12,104 nt of DNA, from contig DNJW01000399.1 of NCBI GenBank assembly GCA_003488965.1, positions 1 through 12,104 of the forward strand, given 5' to 3'. This DNA is from Lachnospiraceae bacterium. GTDB taxonomy: Bacteria; Bacillota; Clostridia; Lachnospirales; Lachnospiraceae. Shown here piece by piece: positions 7,557 to 12,104 of this stretch (position 1 is its first letter; each line of letters opens with the position of its first letter). Position numbers and translations under genes: made by a program. Below the pieces are notes generated by a model. That model searched no databases. It saw only the letters and a list, made by a program, of their open reading frames with translations, and was not told where the DNA came from.

Positions 7557-9140
7557 ATGCTGGTTGTATTGCTCGGAATTTTTATGGCAACTTCTATTTT
7601 TGTATGCACAGCTCCATACAGAGGAAATATGCTGTTAAGGCGGCACATAGGGCATACAGCGAGTAGTGGAGAAGGTCATTTCCTACTTGATTTGAGCAGA
7701 AAAAGAAGCAAGAAATTTTTTTCCCTTTCAGGAATGTGTATCTGCCTGGTGCTGGAGTTTTGCGGCATTTTGTTTTTTGCGGTTAAAAAAGACGGCTGTC
7801 CTAGGGAAATGCTGGAGTTTCTTTTTATGTCCATGCAATTGAAAACTGCAATTCAGCATTTGTCAATACCTTTGAATATAATAGGTTATATGACAGCCAT
7901 AGGAAGGTATTTGTTTCCATTTTTCCTTTTGCAGATAGCTATGCGCTATTCCGTAATTTTTGGAATACGGCGGAAATCTTTGATTAAAAAAATTTCTGCT
8001 GTTTTACCAGCAGTGTCTTTAGTTATTTATTATCCGGGAATTTATAAGGAAATTACGCTGCATAGCCCTGGTATACAGGATATATTGGCAGAATTTTCAT
8101 ATTTTTGGATTTTGCTGTATATATCCATAGCGTTAGATTTACTGATATATGAATATTTTTCCATAAAAATAGCATCTTTCCGCCGGCAGTTCAGTTTTCT
8201 TGTCATATGCATGATATCTTTTTCAGGATTATATCTGCTGTATTGCGGGCAGGATCCGGGACAGATATATGGATTTTATGATAGCTCTTATCAATGGAAG
8301 AGAGGAATTGGATATCTTCAGGATATATGGAATATAAAAGTATACTATCTGTTGGTGTTTGTGAATATAGTCTGCGGTATTGCAGGTTTTATCAGCTTGT
8401 GGTATTATACGAAGAAAAATTGTACAAATGATATGGAAGAAGAGGTATTGGAGCATAAATACGGTGTGGCCCGTATAGGGACTCTGGCGTTTGTCCATAG
8501 TACAAAGAATCAGCTTTCTGCAAACCGAGCCATATTTAGAGGGATGGACGGGATGGATATAGACAAAAAAGAAGATATTAGGAAAATGCAGGAATATATT
8601 ACGGTTTTGGAAGATATCAATGAGACGATGCTGGAACGGATAGAGACGCTTTACCAATCGGTGAAATTAAATTCTTTTTATATGGTATCCTGCCGGATGG
8701 AAGAAGTCATAGCGGGTGCATTGGAAAGATTTCATAGCAGATTCCCCGATATACCTGTGGAGATAGTGCTGGGTTCCAATGCGCTTGTTCTTGTGGACAA
8801 AATACGTTTGTGTGAGGTGATTTACAGCCTTTTAGTAAATGCACAGGATGCGGTGGAAGCAGCTAAGAGGGGAGAAGAAGGAAAAATTGCTCTGTTAAGC
8901 TATGAGGAAAGACTATACACTGTGATTGAAATTAGGGATAACGGTACGGGAATTCCAAAAGCGACTATGAAAAAGATTTTTGAGCCTTTTTATACGAGTA
9001 AAAATAAAAACCATAACTGGGGGATGGGGCTGTATTATGCGAGAGTAATTGTAAAAGGACATCTAGGAAGCATGAGGGTGGAAAGCAAAGAGGGCAGAGG
9101 CAGCAGCTTTTATATTATATTGCCTAAATATATATCTTAA
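7557..9140 (+). CDS. Multi-pass (about 7 TM) sensor histidine kinase, no adjacent response regulator
   Basis: Membrane-bound histidine kinase, 527 residues from the chosen start. About seven hydrophobic segments fill the first half, beginning at the N terminus with VVLLGIF and ending with VNIVCGIAGFISL before a Lys-rich turn. The loops are short, so there is no large extracellular sensor domain. The kinase core follows: an H-box FVHSTKNQL with phospho-acceptor His314, an N-box with Asn428 in LLVNAQDAV, a G1 box DNGTGIP, an F-box IFEPFYTSKN, and a G2 box WGMGLYYAR. ATP binding therefore looks intact. No receiver-domain protein is encoded beside it or anywhere in the window, so its target is elsewhere or the kinase acts on the neighbouring signalling protein. 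It lies 93 bases after the GH-like gene and 84 bases before the MCP-type gene, in the same orientation. The frame also remains open upstream to an ATG at 7500. Confidence 0.85.
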   Translation: MLVVLLGIFMATSIFVCTAPYRGNMLLRRHIGHTASSGEGHFLLDLSRKRSKKFFSLSGMCICLVLEFCGILFFAVKKDGCPREMLEFLFMSMQLKTAIQHLSIPLNIIGYMTAIGRYLFPFFLLQIAMRYSVIFGIRRKSLIKKISAVLPAVSLVIYYPGIYKEITLHSPGIQDILAEFSYFWILLYISIALDLLIYEYFSIKIASFRRQFSFLVICMISFSGLYLLYCGQDPGQIYGFYDSSYQWKRGIGYLQDIWNIKVYYLLVFVNIVCGIAGFISLWYYTKKNCTNDMEEEVLEHKYGVARIGTLAFVHSTKNQLSANRAIFRGMDGMDIDKKEDIRKMQEYITVLEDINETMLERIETLYQSVKLNSFYMVSCRMEEVIAGALERFHSRFPDIPVEIVLGSNALVLVDKIRLCEVIYSLLVNAQDAVEAAKRGEEGKIALLSYEERLYTVIEIRDNGTGIPKATMKKIFEPFYTSKNKNHNWGMGLYYARVIVKGHLGSMRVESKEGRGSSFYIILPKYIS

Positions 9141-9224
9141 TTCAGGCTGACAGCAATAGGAAGCTTATATTTAAGAAGTTCCTAAATGGAAAGACAACTA
9201 AGGAAATATTGAGAGAGGTAGTCT

Positions 9225-11165
9225 ATGGTATTTTTTGGAAATAAGAAACATGGTGAAGAAAAGACAGAAAAAGGAATCATATGGAAGGAGGCACAAAGCG
9301 ATTTACCGGATAAGATAACTAAAAAGCTGGGTAATTTAAATGCCAATATTCTGGAAATGAATTATATTGCGGATGATACGAATGTAGCCATTAATGCGAT
9401 TGGAAATTCCATAGATATTATTAATGACGGCAACAGTGAACTGGCGTCCCGTACGAGAGAAATCAATCAGACTACAGTGAAAATCGGAAATGCTATCGAG
9501 AAAACCGGCGGCTATGTAGAGGAACTGGATACGGCTACCCAGAATATGTTAAACAGCAATGAGGAGGTCATGGGAATTTTCCGGGAACTGATTGAGGAAA
9601 ATGCCAATACGGAAAACTGTATTGAAGAGATTGCTGTTAATACGATGGAAACGAACCGTTCCACTCAGGAAATTCAGCAGGCAATCGACATGATTAACAG
9701 CATTGCCAGCAAAACAAATCTGCTTAGCCTGAATGCATCCATAGAAGCGGCCAGAGCCGGAGAAGCGGGGAAAGGATTTGCCGTTGTTGCGGGAGAAATC
9801 CGTGCATTGGCGGAGCAAAGCAGAAAAAGCGCCGAGGAAATCGGAAAGATTATTGCGGATTTGGAAGAAAAATCTAATAAATCGGTTTCCAATATCAAGA
9901 TGGTACAAGGGGCTTTTCAAAAACAGACGGAAAGCCTGGAGCAGACAGATTCCATGGTAGGACAAGTGAACGGCCTAATTCATGGCGTGGCAGAAAAGGT
10001 AAAGCAGATTGAAGCCAATACCAATGAGCTGAATAAGGAAAAAAATTTTATTATTCAAAACATGGAGTCTCTCGAAAAACTCAGCGACAGCAATTATTCT
10101 GCAACGGAAAATATTGTTTTCCGTTTTAGAAGTATTGTCAGTAATGCACTGGGTATCGGAAAGAAATCTTTGCAAATAACGAATATTCATGATGAAATGA
10201 AGAAAATCTGTACGGAGAATTCCGTACATGGCAGAGGAAGGCAGGGGCAAGAAAAAGAAGAACTGAATGTGGCATATATGCCGAATTACGGCAGCCTTTG
10301 TGCTGTTGTACCGGCAATTAAACTGGGATACTTTGAAAGGGAAAATCTTAATGTTAAACTGTACGCATATGCCAACGGGCTGGAAATTATAAAGGCAATG
10401 GAAGAGGGGAAAATTGATTTTGGATATGTCGGCAACGGGGCACATAAATTCTGCATTAAGGGCAGGGCGTGGATTGTGGCAATGTCCCATCTGTCCAATG
10501 CGGAGGCAATTATAGGAAGCAGGAAGAGCGAAGTAAGGACGGTAGCGGATTTAAAAGGAAAAAGAATCGGAAATGTGGAAAATTCCTCCAGTGAATCAAT
10601 TTTGCGGATTGCTTTGGAAACAGAGGGGATAGCTTTTGACGAGGTGAATATTATAAATATGAAACCGGAGGAAATAAAGGATGCGATGATACGGGGGAGT
10701 ATTGATGCCTGTGCGGTCTGGTCGCCTTATACGCTGGAAATATTGAAGCAGATGGGGAATAACGGGGCAGTGATCGCCAATAATATGTCATATTCCAATA
10801 AAACGGCATCGATTTCTTCATGGATTGCCTTGCCGAAATATGTCAAAGAGAATCCGGATAAAGTCCTTCGTTTTACAAGGGCGATTTATGGAGGAATGAA
10901 TTACAGGGCAGTAGAAGATAATGTAAGAAAGGTGGCAGACTGGATTGCCGAGGTTACGGCCATAGATAAGGAAAGCGCCTATGAGCAGCGCAGAGACGCG
11001 CAGTGGCTTACACCGGGTTTTGTAAGCGTAGGTGCAAAAAGAGGCGATGTGGCAAAATTTTATGAAATACAGCAGAAAGAATTTGCGGCATCCGGTGCGG
11101 TGGATAAAGCGGTGCCTGTAGGGCAGTATGTATTGCTGGATAATATGGTAAAAGCGGCCCAGTAA
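9225..11165 (+). CDS. Soluble MCP-type signalling protein fused to a substrate-binding domain
   Basis: A 646-residue fusion. Residues about 29-320 form a long, heptad-rich helical hairpin whose tip is canonical for methyl-accepting chemotaxis proteins: [20 protein letters not shown] (160-179), then [18 protein letters not shown]. This is the CheA/CheW-contact region. No hydrophobic segment exists anywhere and there is no signal peptide, so the protein should be cytoplasmic. From Leu347 to the end it is a complete type 2 substrate-binding domain opening with LNVAYMPNY, the same nine residues as in the importer's lipoprotein; 38 of the first 69 aligned positions are identical by hand count. The domain order is unusual, since sensing domains of chemoreceptors normally lie at the N terminus outside the membrane. 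GAGAGAGG lies upstream of the ATG. I infer an intracellular receptor for the imported ligand or its product. Signal partners are not in the window. Confidence 0.9.
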   Translation: MVFFGNKKHGEEKTEKGIIWKEAQSDLPDKITKKLGNLNANILEMNYIADDTNVAINAIGNSIDIINDGNSELASRTREINQTTVKIGNAIEKTGGYVEELDTATQNMLNSNEEVMGIFRELIEENANTENCIEEIAVNTMETNRSTQEIQQAIDMINSIASKTNLLSLNASIEAARAGEAGKGFAVVAGEIRALAEQSRKSAEEIGKIIADLEEKSNKSVSNIKMVQGAFQKQTESLEQTDSMVGQVNGLIHGVAEKVKQIEANTNELNKEKNFIIQNMESLEKLSDSNYSATENIVFRFRSIVSNALGIGKKSLQITNIHDEMKKICTENSVHGRGRQGQEKEELNVAYMPNYGSLCAVVPAIKLGYFERENLNVKLYAYANGLEIIKAMEEGKIDFGYVGNGAHKFCIKGRAWIVAMSHLSNAEAIIGSRKSEVRTVADLKGKRIGNVENSSSESILRIALETEGIAFDEVNIINMKPEEIKDAMIRGSIDACAVWSPYTLEILKQMGNNGAVIANNMSYSNKTASISSWIALPKYVKENPDKVLRFTRAIYGGMNYRAVEDNVRKVADWIAEVTAIDKESAYEQRRDAQWLTPGFVSVGAKRGDVAKFYEIQQKEFAASGAVDKAVPVGQYVLLDNMVKAAQ

Positions 11166-11984
11166 TTACATATATTTATGAAGAACCGGAACCAGACCGT
11201 CGTGATTGTTGTCGGTCTGCGTGATAAGGGCAGCAGCTTCCTTGACGCAGTCCTTGGCATTTTGCATGGCAATGCCCAGACCGGCGGCCTGAAGCATGGA
11301 TATGTCGTTGGCCTCGTCCCCTGCCGCCAAAGCATGGGAGAGGGGGATGTGAAGCAGTCCGCAAAGTTTATGGACGGCAGAGCCTTTGCCGGAGGAAGCA
11401 GGAAAGATTTCCAGATATTTATCATTGGAGTATAGCAGGTTCAGTTCTCCTTCTGTTAAAGGAAGGAGAGTCTGACGGAAGCGCTCCAATTTTTCTTTGT
11501 CATGGATTTCGATAGCGATACATTTGCACGGTTCTTTGTCAAGGGCGCTCAATACATCTTCGCAAATGATAACAGGAGTATGGATGGCATGTCTGTAATA
11601 AAGAAGTTCCTCGTTATCGACAGGACTGACAATATGGGTATCGGTATAGGTATGGCAATGGACGCCTTGTTCTTTGGCAATCCTAAATACGAGGGCTGTC
11701 TGGGGAAAAGTGAGGGCTGTCCGGTATATGATGCTGCCGCTGTCACAGTCATAGATTTCGCCGCCGTTGCAGCCGATTAAGTACATGCCCGGAAAATTTA
11801 GGCCGAGGGTATTGCGCACATCGTTTACGCTATCTATGGCCCGGCCGGAACTGAGGACAAGTTTATTGCCGGCGGCTGTCCATTGCGTTAGAGCGGCTCT
11901 GGTGGCAGGAGTGATTTGCTTGTCTGTTGTCAGAAGAGTTCCGTCTAAGTCGGTAAAAAATATTTTAGGGCAGAAAATGCTCAT
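11166..11984 (-). CDS. Cof-type HAD-superfamily phosphatase
   Basis: Cytoplasmic Mg-dependent hydrolase of small phosphorylated metabolites, of the Cof/YidA subgroup with a C2-type cap. Motif I is FFTDLDGTLL with nucleophile Asp12 and acid/base Asp14; motif II is SSGR (45-48); motif III is Lys200 in GKG; motif IV is GDEAND with Asp223 and Asp227. The length of 272 residues is typical. The start codon has an AAAGGG box upstream. The gene faces the MCP-fusion gene and their stop codons touch without a single base between them. Sugar phosphates and flavin or pyridoxal phosphates are common substrates of the family; none can be assigned here. It is oriented away from the rest of the cluster and may be unrelated to it. 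Confidence 0.92.
   Translation of the reverse strand: MSIFCPKIFFTDLDGTLLTTDKQITPATRAALTQWTAAGNKLVLSSGRAIDSVNDVRNTLGLNFPGMYLIGCNGGEIYDCDSGSIIYRTALTFPQTALVFRIAKEQGVHCHTYTDTHIVSPVDNEELLYYRHAIHTPVIICEDVLSALDKEPCKCIAIEIHDKEKLERFRQTLLPLTEGELNLLYSNDKYLEIFPASSGKGSAVHKLCGLLHIPLSHALAAGDEANDISMLQAAGLGIAMQNAKDCVKEAAALITQTDNNHDGLVPVLHKYM
11193..11219. other. Inverted repeat in the HAD gene 3' end, near the convergent stops
   Basis: CAGACCG (11193-11199) and CGGTCTG (11213-11219) form a perfect 7-base stem with a 13-base loop, 27 bases beyond the MCP-fusion stop codon and inside the HAD coding region. No T tract follows in either direction, so it is not a classical intrinsic terminator. It might help to stop or stabilise the two converging transcripts, or be chance. 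Confidence 0.3.
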
Positions 11985-12012
11985 ATCGTTGGGTCCCTTT
12001 CAAAGTTTTTGG

Positions 12013-12036
12013 TTATTAGGCGGTTGCAAAATACAG
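12013..12036 (-). repeat. Right copy of the inward-facing repeat
   Basis: Reverse complement of this segment matches positions 1-24 at 19 of 24 bases with five transitions and no gap. As on the left, a GAAAGG-like block follows and is used as ribosome binding site, here by the HAD gene. The two copies point toward each other and bracket everything between them. Confidence 0.45.
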
Positions 12037-12041
12037 GGATT

Positions 12042-12061
12042 CTGCACTTGTCATTGTGCAG
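12042..12061. repeat. Short perfect inverted repeat upstream of the HAD gene
   Basis: CTGCAC (12042-12047) and GTGCAG (12056-12061) form a 6-base stem around an 8-base loop, next to the right repeat copy. It may be the hairpin part of the same dispersed repeat, or an operator for the HAD gene. Confidence 0.4.
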
Positions 12062-12104
12062 CTTGTATATTCCAACAGAGACGCGCTTTCGCTCCGCGAT
12101 TACC

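Larger units (their letters stand above)
11981..12104 (-). other. HAD upstream region with inverted repeat, repeat copy and an open minus-strand frame
   Basis: On the minus strand one frame stays open from the window edge (12103) to a TGA at 11981-11983 that overlaps the HAD start as ATGA. It would give 40 residues, such as ERKRVSVGIYKLHND, rich in basic residues. This could be the end of an upstream gene translationally coupled to the phosphatase. The same stretch holds a repeat copy and a hairpin, so an intergenic repeat that happens to be open is at least as likely. I see no convincing promoter for the HAD gene here. Confidence 0.3.

Noticed and set aside
9147..9171. Possible promoter before the MCP-fusion gene (CTGACA and TATATT)
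   Set aside because: The spacer is only 13 bases and there is no extended -10 element.
1..12104. CRISPR array, tRNA or rRNA genes, transposase or integrase genes
   Set aside because: I saw no regularly spaced direct repeats, no cloverleaf or rRNA signature, and no transposase or integrase motifs in any frame.

Overview
The window looks like a chromosomal segment of an anaerobic gut-type Firmicute, most likely Lachnospiraceae (Clostridia). This is inferred from moderate GC, strong AGGAGG-type ribosome binding sites, a very long Ala/Glu/Pro-rich lipoprotein linker after a LVAC lipobox, and the gene content. I could not run a database search, so the taxonomic call is an inference.

Layout: (1) 1-2391, a two-gene amino-sugar/sugar-phosphate unit: nagA (N-acetylglucosamine-6-phosphate deacetylase) and an unusually long class II ketose-bisphosphate aldolase. 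(2) 2392-2754, a gene-free leader with a plausible extended -10 promoter and nested inverted repeats that suggest a structured cis-regulatory RNA. (3) 2755-5500, an ABC importer of the nitrate/sulfonate/thiamine-precursor type: permease, ATPase, and a lipoprotein substrate-binding protein (SBP). The SBP gene has its own near-consensus promoter with a perfect 17-nt palindrome at the predicted transcription start, and is closed by a strong intrinsic terminator. (4) 5589-11165, three genes on the same strand: a cytoplasmic DUF4838/GH-like protein, a multi-pass (about 7 TM) histidine kinase with no response regulator beside it, and a soluble methyl-accepting chemotaxis-type protein fused at its C terminus to a second SBP domain. 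(5) 11166-11984, a convergent Cof-type HAD phosphatase whose stop codon abuts that of the chemoreceptor gene.

The most interesting element is the protein at 9225-11165. It has no signal peptide and no membrane segment, carries a canonical MCP signalling hairpin, and ends in an SBP domain clearly paralogous to the importer's lipoprotein SBP (38 of 69 identical positions in the first aligned block, counted by hand). The simplest reading is that the importer's binding protein was duplicated and redeployed inside the cell as the ligand sensor of a cytoplasmic signalling array. Together with the importer, the intracellular GH-like protein and the 7-TM kinase this suggests an import, processing and intracellular-sensing system for a small ligand whose identity the sequence does not reveal.

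Both ends of the window also carry inward-facing copies of a related sequence (19 of 24 ungapped positions identical, all differences transitions), each just upstream of a gene start. This suggests a dispersed intergenic repeat.
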